A DNA stretch of 64,000 nucleotides from positions 4,526,001 through 4,590,000 of the forward strand of contig NZ_CP009241.1 of assembly GCF_000758525.1 (NCBI RefSeq). The letters are read 5' to 3'. How positions within the stretch are numbered: position 1 is the stretch's first letter; the number at the start of each line of letters is the position of its first letter. Source of the stretch: Paenibacillus sp. FSL H7-0357. Lineage in GTDB: Bacteria; Bacillota; Bacilli; Paenibacillales; Paenibacillaceae. Under the pieces are notes generated by a model. That model worked only from the letters and a program-made list of their open reading frames with translations. It was not told the DNA's origin and made no database searches. This document shows positions 23,832-33,136 of the stretch, piece by piece. Both the position numbers and the translations under genes were made by a program.

Positions 23832-25925
23832 TTGACACAAAGTACGGGCAAACGCCTGCTGCAGTACGCATTAACTGCCAAAAAAACATTTATCGCAGCA
23901 CTACTGCTGCTTACTATCGGAGTGGCAGCCGAGCTGGCAGGGCCTTTTATCGCCAAGAGCATGATCGACAATCATCTGCTGGCCATAGAGAAGCCCTACT
24001 TCCAGACGGACTCTTCCAAGGATGCCGCTGAATATAATAATTCCTTCTACAAACGCGGTGACCGGTTTGCCGAAGGCGAAGCCAAAGGCCAGGAAATCCG
24101 CCTGCTACAGGTCGGAAAAAGCTTCTACTTCATCAATGAAGCCGTAGCGCAGCCTGCAGGCGAGCGGACCTTCCGTGACGGAGAGATGCATATCCAATAC
24201 GGAGACACTCTGAGTGTCTATCCTGCCGAGAAGCTCTCGGCAAATGAATTATTCGCTTTTTACAAACCTGAATTCCCCGGCATTTATAAACTGGTAGGAC
24301 TGTACGCGATATTCCTGGTCATCTCGATCATAGCGGAATTCGGTAAAACCTACTGGCTGCAATCGTCGGCCAATCAGGTCATCCGCAAGCTGCGGACCGA
24401 TGTGTACGCCCATATCCAGCGGCTGCCTGTTTATTTCTTCGACAATCTGCCTGCCGGTAAGGTCGTCTCCCGGGTTACGAACGATACGGAAGCGGTCAAG
24501 GATCTGTTCATAGCCGTATTATCCAACTTCAGCACAGGGATTATCAATATCATCGGCGTTTATGTCGCCCTGTTCCTGCTGGATATTCACCTCGGACTGG
24601 TCAGTCTGTTCATTGTCCCGATTGTGATCCTCTGGATCGTGCTGTACCGCAAAGTTGCCACCAAATATAATACCATCATCCGTTCGCGGCTTAGTGAGAT
24701 CAACGCCATCATCAATGAATCGATTCAAGGGATGTCGATCATCCGCATTTTCCGCCGCCAGAAGCAGAGCAGTGAAGAATTCGAGCGCCTGAACGATGAT
24801 TATCTGAAATATCAGAATAAAATGCTCAACCTGAATGCCTTCACTTCCCACAACCTGGTGAACTCGCTGCGCAGCCTCTCCTTTGTACTGGTATTATGGT
24901 ACTTTGGATTCGGCAGCCTGGATGGCTCTACCTTTGTGTCGCTGGGTGTGCTGTACGCCTTCGTCGACGTGCTCGGACGGATGTTCCAGCCAATTACCGG
25001 GATGGTCAACCAACTGGCCAATCTGGATTCCTCGATGGTCTCTGCCGGCCGCGTATTTACACTTATGGATGAACCCGGCGAACCGGTGACCGATGGTTCC
25101 ATGCCGCGTTACAAGGGAGATGTGGTGTTTAAAGACGTTTCCTTTGCTTACAAAAAAGACTTCGTCCTGCGCGACATTTCCTTTGAGGCCCGCTCTGGTG
25201 AAACTGTCGCTCTGGTGGGACATACCGGCTCCGGTAAAAGCTCGATCATCAATCTCCTGTTCCGCTTCTATGATCCGCAGCGCGGAAGCATTACCATTGA
25301 TGGTCAAGAAGTTAAAGATCTGCCGAAGCAGTGGCTGCGAAGCCATATGGGAATTGTGCTTCAGGATCCTTACTTGTTCACAGGGACCATCGCTTCCAAT
25401 GTCAGTCTCGGGGACGAGCGGATCACACGGGAGCGGGTGGAACGGGCACTGCGGGAAGTCGGTGCGGATAAGCTGCTGTCTCATCTGCCCAAGGGCTTCG
25501 ACGAACCGGTGGTGGAGAAAGGTAGCACGCTTTCGGCCGGCCAGCGTCAGCTGATTTCATTTGCCCGGGCGTTGTCCTTTGATCCGGCCATTCTTATCCT
25601 GGATGAAGCGACCTCCAACATCGATACGGAGACAGAAAGCATCATTCAGGAAGCGCTGGAGGTGCTGAAGAAAGGCCGCACCACCTTCATCATCGCTCAC
25701 CGCTTATCCACAATCCGCAGTGCGGATCAGATTCTTGTCCTGCATCACGGTGAAATCGTTGAGCGCGGCAGCCATGATGAGCTCATGGCGCTGGGTGGTC
25801 GCTACTTCCGCATGTACCAGCTTCAACTCGGTGCCGGTGCGGAAAACGGAGCTGCGGCCGGCTCGGCTTCCGCATCTTCTTCCGCCTCTGCCGCAGCCCT
25901 GCAGCCTTCGTTCAAGCAGGGCTAG
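23832..25925 (+). CDS. bmrD: Heterodimeric ABC multidrug exporter subunit, BmrD-like
   Basis: Partner of the preceding subunit. The protein has 697 residues, longer than most half-transporters because of an extra segment of about 110 residues between membrane helices 1 and 2 (about 47-155), as in BmrD. Walker A is GHTGSGKSS near 458-466, Walker B LILDEATSNID carries the catalytic Glu, and the signature is the non-canonical LSAGQ, which pairs with the Asp-bearing partner to form the degenerate site. The C-terminus ends in a Ala/Ser-rich tail. I prefer TTG 23832 with AGGAGG nine bases upstream over GTG 23823, which would overlap that site. Confidence 0.9.
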   Translation: MTQSTGKRLLQYALTAKKTFIAALLLLTIGVAAELAGPFIAKSMIDNHLLAIEKPYFQTDSSKDAAEYNNSFYKRGDRFAEGEAKGQEIRLLQVGKSFYFINEAVAQPAGERTFRDGEMHIQYGDTLSVYPAEKLSANELFAFYKPEFPGIYKLVGLYAIFLVISIIAEFGKTYWLQSSANQVIRKLRTDVYAHIQRLPVYFFDNLPAGKVVSRVTNDTEAVKDLFIAVLSNFSTGIINIIGVYVALFLLDIHLGLVSLFIVPIVILWIVLYRKVATKYNTIIRSRLSEINAIINESIQGMSIIRIFRRQKQSSEEFERLNDDYLKYQNKMLNLNAFTSHNLVNSLRSLSFVLVLWYFGFGSLDGSTFVSLGVLYAFVDVLGRMFQPITGMVNQLANLDSSMVSAGRVFTLMDEPGEPVTDGSMPRYKGDVVFKDVSFAYKKDFVLRDISFEARSGETVALVGHTGSGKSSIINLLFRFYDPQRGSITIDGQEVKDLPKQWLRSHMGIVLQDPYLFTGTIASNVSLGDERITRERVERALREVGADKLLSHLPKGFDEPVVEKGSTLSAGQRQLISFARALSFDPAILILDEATSNIDTETESIIQEALEVLKKGRTTFIIAHRLSTIRSADQILVLHHGEIVERGSHDELMALGGRYFRMYQLQLGAGAENGAAAGSASASSSASAAALQPSFKQG

Positions 25926-25945
25926 TGATTCAACTGCTTCTCCCC

Positions 25946-25989
25946 AAAAAGAGACAGTTCCTCATATATTGAGGAGCCTGTCTCTTTTT
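25946..25989. terminator. Bidirectional terminator between bmrD and the DUF4097 gene
   Basis: AAAGAGACAG pairs with CTGTCTCTTT around an inner CCTC/GAGG helix; A- and T-runs flank it on both sides. Confidence 0.8.
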
Positions 25990-25992
25990 AAT

Positions 25993-26865
25993 TTACTTAA
26001 TAGTAATACTTCCTGATTTACTTTTGACTTGCAGTAAATTCTCCCCATTGCCAATAGTTCCATCTACATTCTTGTCTGTATTCTTCGTGGGCAAGAGCTT
26101 CTTCAAGTGAACCGTCGTATCTCCTTTTGCATTATCCACTGCTACTTTCAAGTTGGATGGCTCAGTTTGATACCCTACTTGAATATCTCCAGTTGATGTT
26201 TCGACTCTCATTTCACCTTTTTCCACAACCCCGCCAAGAACGATTTCGCCACTTTTAGAATAAAGATTCATAACAGAACTGGTTACATTTTTAAAATAAA
26301 GGTCATTCCCCCTGGCAGCTACGTCTATTCTATCAAATGAGCTATCCTTTACATTCAGGTCCCCTTCTATGAGATTTAGGTCCCCTGAATCTGCTTCAAC
26401 TTGATTAAATTTCACACTGCCTGCTTTATTTTCAACGATTAAATTATGGGTTGCCAACGTTCGAATATTGATATCTCCATCATTGTTGACCATTCTGACT
26501 CTTTCTACTGTATTTTTGGGAATTAAGACTGTGATAGTTCCCTCTTTATGAAAAGAAAAAGCTGAAAAGGCCCCGCCAATTTGCTTATCTTGTTGTATCA
26601 CCAAGTTATTAGAATTACGTGTCACTACAACAGGAGCCTTCTGCTTGTCCGTCTGATAACCCACAATATCTACATGAACTTGATTGTCTGTTGATTCCTT
26701 CACTACAAGATCCCATGAATCATTATTCATTTCAATACTCTGAATTTCATTCGCCGGGAAGTCTTCTGTCAACTCAAAATCTTGAGCTCCACCTTGCAAG
26801 CCAACAACAAGGATTCCCACCAGAACAACCGCCATCGATATCCAAATCCACTTATTAGTTTTCAT
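25993..26865 (-). CDS. DUF4097 beta-repeat membrane-anchored protein
   Basis: A 290-residue protein with one N-terminal membrane helix (about 7-24) and an outward-facing right-handed beta-repeat domain: repeated short strands with Asn/Asp/Gly turns such as NNDGDINIRTL, NKAGSVKFNQ and SKSGEIVLGG, ending in SKSGSITIK. This is the DUF4097 pattern also seen in LiaG-type proteins linked to envelope stress. It is the last gene behind the BcrAB-type transporter with only three bases between them, which suggests a role in cell-envelope defence or sensing. The function is not established. Confidence 0.82.
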   Translation of the reverse strand: MKTNKWIWISMAVVLVGILVVGLQGGAQDFELTEDFPANEIQSIEMNNDSWDLVVKESTDNQVHVDIVGYQTDKQKAPVVVTRNSNNLVIQQDKQIGGAFSAFSFHKEGTITVLIPKNTVERVRMVNNDGDINIRTLATHNLIVENKAGSVKFNQVEADSGDLNLIEGDLNVKDSSFDRIDVAARGNDLYFKNVTSSVMNLYSKSGEIVLGGVVEKGEMRVETSTGDIQVGYQTEPSNLKVAVDNAKGDTTVHLKKLLPTKNTDKNVDGTIGNGENLLQVKSKSGSITIK

Positions 26866-26868
26866 GGT

Positions 26869-27588
26869 TTATGCAACATCCGTTCTGTCAATTTTTCGAT
26901 AGGATAAATAAGCTAGGGCCAACCCTAACAAGCAGAAAACTATAGGTACGCCGATAAATTGAAACATGGATACAGAACTGCTGCCATCAGAAATCATAGA
27001 ATTTAGCAGAATCCCTAAGATTACTGAACTAGTAATTGTTGTGGCTGTAGATTTTTTACGCATCCCGAAAGACAATGGAATAAGACTTAAGCCAGCTGTC
27101 ATTGCCGAAGCCATAAGAATGGCTGGGAAGGTAGCCAGCACATCTTCTTTTGATGCAGCTGTTTCAAAAAAATGAGCTGCCGGATTTAATAACACTGTCA
27201 ATACTTCAATGATGAAGGTGGAAATCACTAGACATGTGAAACAGAAGACTAATACGATCATCAACTTTGCTTGCATCACTTTTTTGCGTTGGATGGGATA
27301 GGTAAATAACAATTGAATGGTCTTATTCTTATATTCATCAATCACAAGTCTGGAAATAATGATGCCTGAAAAAACAACAAAGGTAACGCGAATAAAGATG
27401 TTAGCCAGTGACATAAAGGCTGTAAAATCTAAAAACATTGGTTCATCCTGAGCATTTGACATGACAGCCATTCCTGCAACCATTCCAAATATAATCATCA
27501 TACTAATCACGGCCCTAATACTATATCCCGCCAGATTATTTCTCTTCCATTCAATCTTCATTAGTCTAAGCATGTTGTCTGCCTCCAT
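26869..27588 (-). CDS. ABC-2 permease, BcrB/lantibiotic-exporter type
   Basis: A 239-residue integral membrane protein with six predicted helices, of the type that pairs with BcrA-like ATPases to remove bacitracin or lantibiotics from the envelope. The first helix follows the basic start MLRLMKIEWKRNNL (residues about 6-19). Its start lies 23 bases inside the ATPase gene; an internal start at the second Met (27573) would still overlap it. It is the second gene of a three-gene operon. The drug specificity cannot be seen. Confidence 0.85.
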   Translation of the reverse strand: MEADNMLRLMKIEWKRNNLAGYSIRAVISMMIIFGMVAGMAVMSNAQDEPMFLDFTAFMSLANIFIRVTFVVFSGIIISRLVIDEYKNKTIQLLFTYPIQRKKVMQAKLMIVLVFCFTCLVISTFIIEVLTVLLNPAAHFFETAASKEDVLATFPAILMASAMTAGLSLIPLSFGMRKKSTATTITSSVILGILLNSMISDGSSSVSMFQFIGVPIVFCLLGLALAYLSYRKIDRTDVA

Positions 27589-28489
27589 GAATAAGATCCA
27601 GGAAATACTCTTCTAAGTTGCTTTGCTGTGTTCCGATACGATTTACAACGATATTATTGAGCACCAGCTCTTTATTAATGACCGATTGAGATACATCTTG
27701 TTGATAGACCCGGATGGTTTCCAGATCAACCGCTTCATAGTCATGGATGTTTAATTTTCTCTCCAGCACAAGTGAAGCCTGCTTACTGTCAGTCACTTTT
27801 ATCTCCAGGTATTCAACATTTTCGCTGATGATTTCACTCATCTTAACTTCCTTAATTAATTGTCCATGATTAATGATTCCGATCGTATCTGCAATCGATT
27901 CAATCTCTGAAACAATATGGCTGGAGACTAAAATTGTCATACCGCACTCCTTCTTAAGCTTCAGCAAAAGCATGCGAATATCCTTAATTCCCACAGGGTC
28001 TAAACCATTAATCGGTTCGTCCAGAATCAAGATCTCAGGCTTTGTGAGGATGGCTCTGGCAATACCCAATCGCTGTTTCATTCCTAAAGAAAACTCATGT
28101 ACTTTTTTATCCTCCACACCGGTTAAGCCAACCGTTTCTAAGACCTCATGAATCCGGTCCTCAGCATGAATCTGCGTATAATCACAATGATATTGTAAGT
28201 TTTCGGCAGCTGTCAGCCGTTCATAAAAAACGGGATATTCAATGATACTGCCGATATGTCCTAAGTATTGAAAAGAGGTTTGTAACACAGGTTGATTGAG
28301 TACAAAAATTTCGCCGGATGTTGGCTTCACCAAATTAAGAATCATTTTCATAATTGTTGTTTTTCCCGCACCGTTTGGTCCTAAGAAACCGTAGATTTCA
28401 CCAGATTCAATATGCATGGTTACATTTGACACTATTTCGTTTCCCTTATAAGCCTTTGATAGTTGGTTAATCATGATCATGGTCCCCAT
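27566..28489 (-). CDS. ABC transporter ATP-binding protein, BcrA type
   Basis: ATPase that powers the adjacent permease. The 307-residue protein has Walker A GPNGAGKTT near 37-45, signature SLGMKQR near 137-143, Walker B LILDEP near 158-163 and SSH switch near 194, plus the C-terminal extension of about 90 residues usual in BcrA-type exporters. Several Met codons lie near the N-terminus (1, 4 and 6), so the exact start is open; GAGGCGGGG favours the first. Its start codon is only 20 bases from a MITE-like element, which leaves no room for a promoter of its own outside that element. Confidence 0.9.
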   Translation of the reverse strand: MGTMIMINQLSKAYKGNEIVSNVTMHIESGEIYGFLGPNGAGKTTIMKMILNLVKPTSGEIFVLNQPVLQTSFQYLGHIGSIIEYPVFYERLTAAENLQYHCDYTQIHAEDRIHEVLETVGLTGVEDKKVHEFSLGMKQRLGIARAILTKPEILILDEPINGLDPVGIKDIRMLLLKLKKECGMTILVSSHIVSEIESIADTIGIINHGQLIKEVKMSEIISENVEYLEIKVTDSKQASLVLERKLNIHDYEAVDLETIRVYQQDVSQSVINKELVLNNIVVNRIGTQQSNLEEYFLDLIHGGRQHA

Positions 28490-28509
28490 TGTTCCCCGCC
28501 TCTCGTTCT

Positions 28510-28721
28510 ATATAAGTTGAACTTTAGACTTACCAAGCCGGCATAGAACGCAACTCCGGTGAATGTTTGGACTTCCGGCCGCTGTTGTCTACAGATTTCT
28601 TGATTTATACCGCTATTTGCGGTTGAAATCCGTAGACAAAGGCGGTCGCTATCGCTCCTACAGTTCCAAACTTCCCCTCCGCTGCTTTTGCCTCTAGGTA
28701 GTTCTTTTGTTCAACTTATAT
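28510..28721. mobile_element. MITE-like element, 212 bp with 13-bp terminal inverted repeats
   Basis: ATATAAGTTGAAC at 28510-28522 is repeated perfectly in inverse at 28709-28721. Inside, GTTTGGA (about 28565) and TCCAAAC (about 28664) and the longer TGTCTACAGATTTC (about 28587) and GAAATCCGTAGACA (about 28625) form a large imperfect hairpin. No ORF is present, which fits a non-autonomous miniature element. I recall similar sequences as dispersed repeats in Paenibacillus, which is not checked here. No clear target-site duplication is seen beyond a TA. Confidence 0.7.
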
Positions 28722-28869
28722 TGATAAAATTCCACAACTCCAAACCACGATAACGATGGAGTGTAGTTTATTGTTGTAGCACTTTTACAGCATAAGGCTT
28801 TTGCCCTCCATTCAAGAGCCTCATCGCACCAAATGTCCTTTAACCTTCATAGACGGTACTTTTTCATAC

Positions 28870-28912
28870 AAAAAAAAGCGCTAACAGCCATATAAGATAT
28901 AGCTGCAGCACT
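28870..28912 (-). terminator. Terminator after the LytTR response regulator gene
   Basis: On the minus strand AGTGCT...AGCTATAT-CTT-ATATGGCT...AGCGCT forms a long imperfect hairpin, ending in eight Ts, 12 bases past the regulator stop. Confidence 0.75.
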
Positions 28913-28923
28913 TCGTATGTAAC

Positions 28924-29673
28924 TCAAAACTCATTTTTCCTTAACGCTTCCATCTTTTCAAGGGTTTCCTTTTGCAGTCTTCTTGAAACTGAACAACTTT
29001 CATCATTATCAAACAAGACCAGCTTGTTCTTTTTATCCACGGATCTAATATTAGCTAAATTAACTACAAATGCCCGGTGGCAACGGAACAGACGTTCATC
29101 ATAACCTGCAATTTCATTTAATTCAGCGTAAAAATCAAGAACTTTGGATTTTGTTATTAATCTTATTTTATGTGCAATTTCCATGGTCTCAAAATAAAGG
29201 ATATCGGAAAATGGAATTTGGAAGCTGGTATACTTATTCTCAAATGAAAAGTTATCAGAACTTACCGGAATCGTCCGGCGCGAATCAGCAATCAAAAGAC
29301 ACTCTGTAACCTTTTCAATAAATTCTGTTTCCGGTAAATCCTTTTCAATAAAATCTAAAGCAGCCACTCGATATGTAAAAGTTATTGGCGCTAACTCGGA
29401 ATGTGTGGTAACAATAACAATCGTCCCAAAAGGATCTTTTTTCCGGATCTCCTTAGCAACCTCCAACCCCTTCTGATCCTCATGATTGATCTGCAAATCA
29501 AGAAAATATAATTGATGGTCAGCCACTTTCTCGATCTGCGATAACAGATCATCAGGTCTTGCGGTCGAAATTAAACTCCGGTAACGGATCTGATGCTTCA
29601 GCGCTAATGTTTTGATGAGCCGTTCTAAACGCTGCTGCTGAATTAAATTATCTTCTAAAATAAATATATTCAT
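28924..29673 (-). CDS. LytTR-family response regulator (AgrA/ComE type)
   Basis: A 249-residue two-domain transcription factor. The receiver domain (about 1-125) has the acidic pair near ILEDN (residues 4-8), the phospho-acceptor Asp in LYFLDLQINHED near 59 and the Lys in EKDLP near 107. The LytTR DNA-binding domain (about 145-245) has YFETMEIAHKIRLIT and LFRCHRAFVVNLANI, the typical pattern. It starts in an ATGA overlap with the kinase stop. Such pairs often control peptide exporters or density-dependent genes, and the BcrAB-type operon just downstream is the likely target. Confidence 0.9.
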   Translation of the reverse strand: MNIFILEDNLIQQQRLERLIKTLALKHQIRYRSLISTARPDDLLSQIEKVADHQLYFLDLQINHEDQKGLEVAKEIRKKDPFGTIVIVTTHSELAPITFTYRVAALDFIEKDLPETEFIEKVTECLLIADSRRTIPVSSDNFSFENKYTSFQIPFSDILYFETMEIAHKIRLITKSKVLDFYAELNEIAGYDERLFRCHRAFVVNLANIRSVDKKNKLVLFDNDESCSVSRRLQKETLEKMEALRKNEF

Positions 29674-31007
29674 TTCTGTTCTCCAGTCTTTCTTAATGTA
29701 AGCGTCTGTGAGAATAGGCCAGATTGGAGCGCTGTTTCTAATGACGCAAAGTTATTTTCTTTTATAATTTGCTGCACATTATATAAACCTAATCCGCGTC
29801 CCTTGCCTTTTGAGGAATATCCGCGTTCTCCCAACCGTCGCAAATTGACTTCCTCACCGCAACTATTTTCAATTCTTATCAGTTGTATGTCCGTATCCTC
29901 CAATAACACAATGCCAATCTTTGATTCTTCCGTATCTGTTGCTGCTTCAATCGCATTATCCAGTAGTATGGAGAGAATCCTTGTAAATGAAATCAATTCC
30001 ATTTGAATGGCATGAACGGGATCTTCAATTTCCAAAGCAACATCAATTTTCATTTGCTGGGCGATTAAAATTTTGGCGGCGAGAATACTTTTGATCTCTG
30101 ATACATGCAGGTTGCGCAGCTTGACAAAGCTATACTCATTCTTACGCATCAATTGCCCCGTTGGCTTAACTGTTTGTTCATATACCTGCTTGACTTGATC
30201 CCAATCTTCCCGATGAATCCCTTCCTCCAGAGTCAATAGGATATTCGCATAGTCATGACGGAAGCTTCTGAATTCATCATAAATTTTTTCGAGCTGCGTT
30301 GCATAATCCGTTAGTTGTATCAATTGCTCACTTTTAGATTTTTCAATTTCTCTTTTCCGGATATGATTGTATTGAAACTGCATATACAGCAAAGCAATGA
30401 TAAATAGCAGCCACATCCCTAATAATAATGTTCGATGAAACGAGTTGAAATCACCAGTCTTATTACCAATGGATAAAATCGGATAGACCGAAAGGATAAT
30501 GATGATTAAAAGAATGATCACCGGAAAAAGAATCACTTTGCTGGATTCCCGCAGAATTTCTTTATTGAGCTGTGGAACATAGTGGCGTACCACTCTTAGG
30601 CCGATCTCATTCATTATGGGTGGCGCCATAGCTGTAAAAAGATAAGGAAGATAGTCTATATTAACCGATGATTGTCTAAAAACAAACTCAATTAAGTTTG
30701 TAATCGGATCTGCTGCGAGATAACCTAAAAATGAATTCATGACCAAGGCATACGCCCCGTAAAACACACCTAAAGAGGTAAACGTTTTTTGATTTTTAAA
30801 ATAAGACATGCCCACAAAACAGAAAAATAGAGCAACGGCCCCCCATACTCCGATAAAATATGTAGAAACAACTCCAATGCTTATGAATATCATTAGCCAG
30901 ATTGTTATTTCTTTGACACTAAAGTGATAGCGGGAAACGGATTGATAAATAAAAAAGAAGCTTACGATTTGAATTATCATTATTAAATGAATCATTTTAA
31001 ACACCAC
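29670..31007 (-). CDS. Sensor histidine kinase, AgrC-like GHKL type
   Basis: A membrane histidine kinase of 445 residues. The first 215 contain six or seven hydrophobic helices. The phospho-acceptor motif FRSFRHDYANILLTL lies near 246-260, followed by a GHKL ATPase domain with the N-box ILSILLDNAIEAATD near 332-346 and the G2 box KGRGLGLYNVQQI near 405-417. No extracellular sensor domain of known type is seen, as in AgrC. It is the first gene of the pair with the LytTR regulator. No cognate peptide gene is visible beside it. Confidence 0.9.
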   Translation of the reverse strand: MVFKMIHLIMIIQIVSFFFIYQSVSRYHFSVKEITIWLMIFISIGVVSTYFIGVWGAVALFFCFVGMSYFKNQKTFTSLGVFYGAYALVMNSFLGYLAADPITNLIEFVFRQSSVNIDYLPYLFTAMAPPIMNEIGLRVVRHYVPQLNKEILRESSKVILFPVIILLIIIILSVYPILSIGNKTGDFNSFHRTLLLGMWLLFIIALLYMQFQYNHIRKREIEKSKSEQLIQLTDYATQLEKIYDEFRSFRHDYANILLTLEEGIHREDWDQVKQVYEQTVKPTGQLMRKNEYSFVKLRNLHVSEIKSILAAKILIAQQMKIDVALEIEDPVHAIQMELISFTRILSILLDNAIEAATDTEESKIGIVLLEDTDIQLIRIENSCGEEVNLRRLGERGYSSKGKGRGLGLYNVQQIIKENNFASLETALQSGLFSQTLTLRKTGEQK

Positions 31008-31171
31008 CAGTCTTCACACGAAAAATCCCCTTTACCACCAATTGCCATATTAACTTAATGATACTCTCCAGTCTATCACTAAACTTCCCTTACTCCTGCT
31101 AAATTGTATTTGTGTACAGAACATTTGTTCTATATAATGGAATCTAATACATATGATTGGAGTGATCGATA

Positions 31172-32428
31172 ATGATTACCTACAACATAAGCAAGAAGCA
31201 GGCTAGACTTTTTTTGCTGCAGCATCAGGGGCTGATCGCCGGTGGTCTTCCTGGCGGCAAGACAGGTATTTATGAATTCGTTCGCCATGTAGGCTGTATT
31301 CAATATGATCCGCTGAATATTGCCGGGCATAATCATGAGCTTGTGCTTCAGGCACGGGTTCCCGGCTTTATTCCCGCTCAAGCCAATGAGCTTCTGTACC
31401 AGGACAGGCTGCTGATCGACGGCTGGGACAAGAACATGTCGATCTATTGCACGGAAGACTGGCCCTGCTTCCAGCGGCTGAGGGAAGCAGCCTCCGGGCA
31501 TCACCAGGGAAATGAACCTTTGGAAGCAACGGTGCTGCAAGTCCGTGATGCGCTGAGTCAGCGCGGCCCCCTCTCTTCTCTGGACCTGGAAGGCAAAGAG
31601 AAAATTAACTGGGCCTGGGCCCCTGCCAGATTGTCTCGGGCAGCTCTGGAAACCATGTACTTCCGGGGTGAAGTGTCCATTCATCACCGTGTGCATACCC
31701 GCCGCTACTACGATTTCACGTCACGCCTGCTGCCGGAGCAGGTCGTTGCAGCAGCCGATCCCAATCCCACGACTGAACAATACCATGACTGGTACGTGCT
31801 GCGGCGCATTGGCAGCATCGGACTCCAGTGGAATAAATCAGGTGATGGATGGCTTGGCATATCCGGTCTGAAGAGCAAAGAGCGGACCGCGGCAGTGCAG
31901 CGCCTGCTGCAGAATGACAGCCTGCGCGAGGTGCACGTGGAGGGTATTAAGCTGCCGCTTTACATGCGGACAATGGATGCGCCCGAGCTTGAAGCTGTGC
32001 TGCAGCTGGGGGAAGAGGCAGAAGATCCCGGAAGTAGATTTTCTCCGGGAAGTTTCGCCGCTGCTCTGGCTCCCTTGGACAATCTGTTGTGGGACAGAGA
32101 ACTGATCCGGCAGCTGTTCGGATTTCATTACCGCTGGGAGGTATACAAACCTGTGGTGGAACGGGAATATGGTTACTACGTGCTTCCGCTCCTGTACGGT
32201 GACCGTTTTATCGGCCGGTTTGAGCCGGTCATGAACAGAAAAAGCGGCATCCTTACCATCACCCGCTGGTGGTGGGAGCCTGAAGAGGTGCTTACTGCAG
32301 AGAGGGTACCCGCACTGCGGCAGGCTCTGTCTTCCCTAGCGCGCTGCACAGGAGCATCCGCTATCCAATTTGCCCCGGAGGTGATCAAGGCATGTGGACT
32401 TGAAGCGCTGGAGACAGCAAATCTGTAG
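31172..32428 (+). CDS. YcaQ-like winged-helix DNA glycosylase family protein
   Basis: Resembles the HTH_42/YcaQ (AlkX) family, of which the Escherichia coli member removes DNA interstrand crosslinks and Streptomyces members protect against azinomycin-type agents. The 418-residue protein contains GCIQYDPLNIAGHNHELVL near 48-66 and APLDNLLWDRELIRQLFGF followed by YRWEVYKP, both hallmark stretches of the family. GGAGTGA precedes the ATG. It stands alone. Activity on a given lesion cannot be inferred. Confidence 0.87.
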   Translation: MITYNISKKQARLFLLQHQGLIAGGLPGGKTGIYEFVRHVGCIQYDPLNIAGHNHELVLQARVPGFIPAQANELLYQDRLLIDGWDKNMSIYCTEDWPCFQRLREAASGHHQGNEPLEATVLQVRDALSQRGPLSSLDLEGKEKINWAWAPARLSRAALETMYFRGEVSIHHRVHTRRYYDFTSRLLPEQVVAAADPNPTTEQYHDWYVLRRIGSIGLQWNKSGDGWLGISGLKSKERTAAVQRLLQNDSLREVHVEGIKLPLYMRTMDAPELEAVLQLGEEAEDPGSRFSPGSFAAALAPLDNLLWDRELIRQLFGFHYRWEVYKPVVEREYGYYVLPLLYGDRFIGRFEPVMNRKSGILTITRWWWEPEEVLTAERVPALRQALSSLARCTGASAIQFAPEVIKACGLEALETANL

Positions 32429-32448
32429 CACAGCTCCTCATTAAACAC

Positions 32449-32500
32449 AAAAGAAACTCTCCTATGGACAGCATTTCTGTTATCCGGGAGAGTCTCTTTG
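32449..32500. terminator. Terminator between convergent genes
   Basis: AAGAAACTCTCC pairs with GGGAGAGTCTCTT (one bulge) around a long imperfect loop; A-rich and T-rich flanks suggest action on both strands. Confidence 0.65.
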
Positions 32501-32518
32501 CTCTACTATGTATACATG

Positions 32519-33136
32519 TTAGCGAAGCGGTTTCTGCACGATATAATCTACAAAACCCTGGGTGATCAGTTGACCGTCATATATTCGCTGCAGCACCCTG
32601 TCTTCCTTATACAGCAACTTCATCCCGCTGAACAATTCATCCGGTTCTGTAGCGGTATAGTAAGAGTGGATCACCGGCAGATCATCGTCAAACTGCTCGT
32701 ATTGATTCTGTCCAAGATCGCCGCCTTCACCGCAGCGGAAATCATTCACCGTCAAAAAGTTAACAAACATGATCCCGCCAGGCTTCAGCACTCTCTTCAT
32801 TTCTTCTATGGATTGTGCGACCTCCAATTTCCTCATATGAAAGATAGAATTATAGGAGTAGACGAAGCTGAATGACTCATCATCAAAGGCAAGCTGCCGC
32901 ATATCACCTTGCTGTATTTCCAGTTCATAGCCCTTTTCTGCAGCCCAGGTCTGAGCTACATCTATTTGCTCCGGATTACAGTCTATGCCGCTGGCCACAT
33001 ACCCATACTGGGCGAATAAGCCAAGTGGAGGGCTGTCTCCACCTGCTCCGCAATCCAGCACAGTCCGTTCGAGGTCACTTTCATTACAGAAACTAAGGTA
33101 TCTGTACAGTGGAATTTGCTTATAAACTTCATTCAC
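32519..33136 (-). CDS. Class I SAM-dependent methyltransferase
   Basis: A 205-residue Rossmann-fold methyltransferase. Motif I is VLDCGAGGDSPP (about 27-38), the acidic residue after strand 2 lies in ASGIDCNPEQI (about 48-58), motif II is GDMRQLAFDDESFSFVYS (about 77-94) and motif III is RVLKPGGIMFVNF. These bind S-adenosylmethionine; the substrate is unknown. Its GTG start overlaps the stop of the upstream HEPN-like gene by four bases, so the two are translated together. Confidence 0.88.
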   Translation of the reverse strand: MNEVYKQIPLYRYLSFCNESDLERTVLDCGAGGDSPPLGLFAQYGYVASGIDCNPEQIDVAQTWAAEKGYELEIQQGDMRQLAFDDESFSFVYSYNSIFHMRKLEVAQSIEEMKRVLKPGGIMFVNFLTVNDFRCGEGGDLGQNQYEQFDDDLPVIHSYYTATEPDELFSGMKLLYKEDRVLQRIYDGQLITQGFVDYIVQKPLR

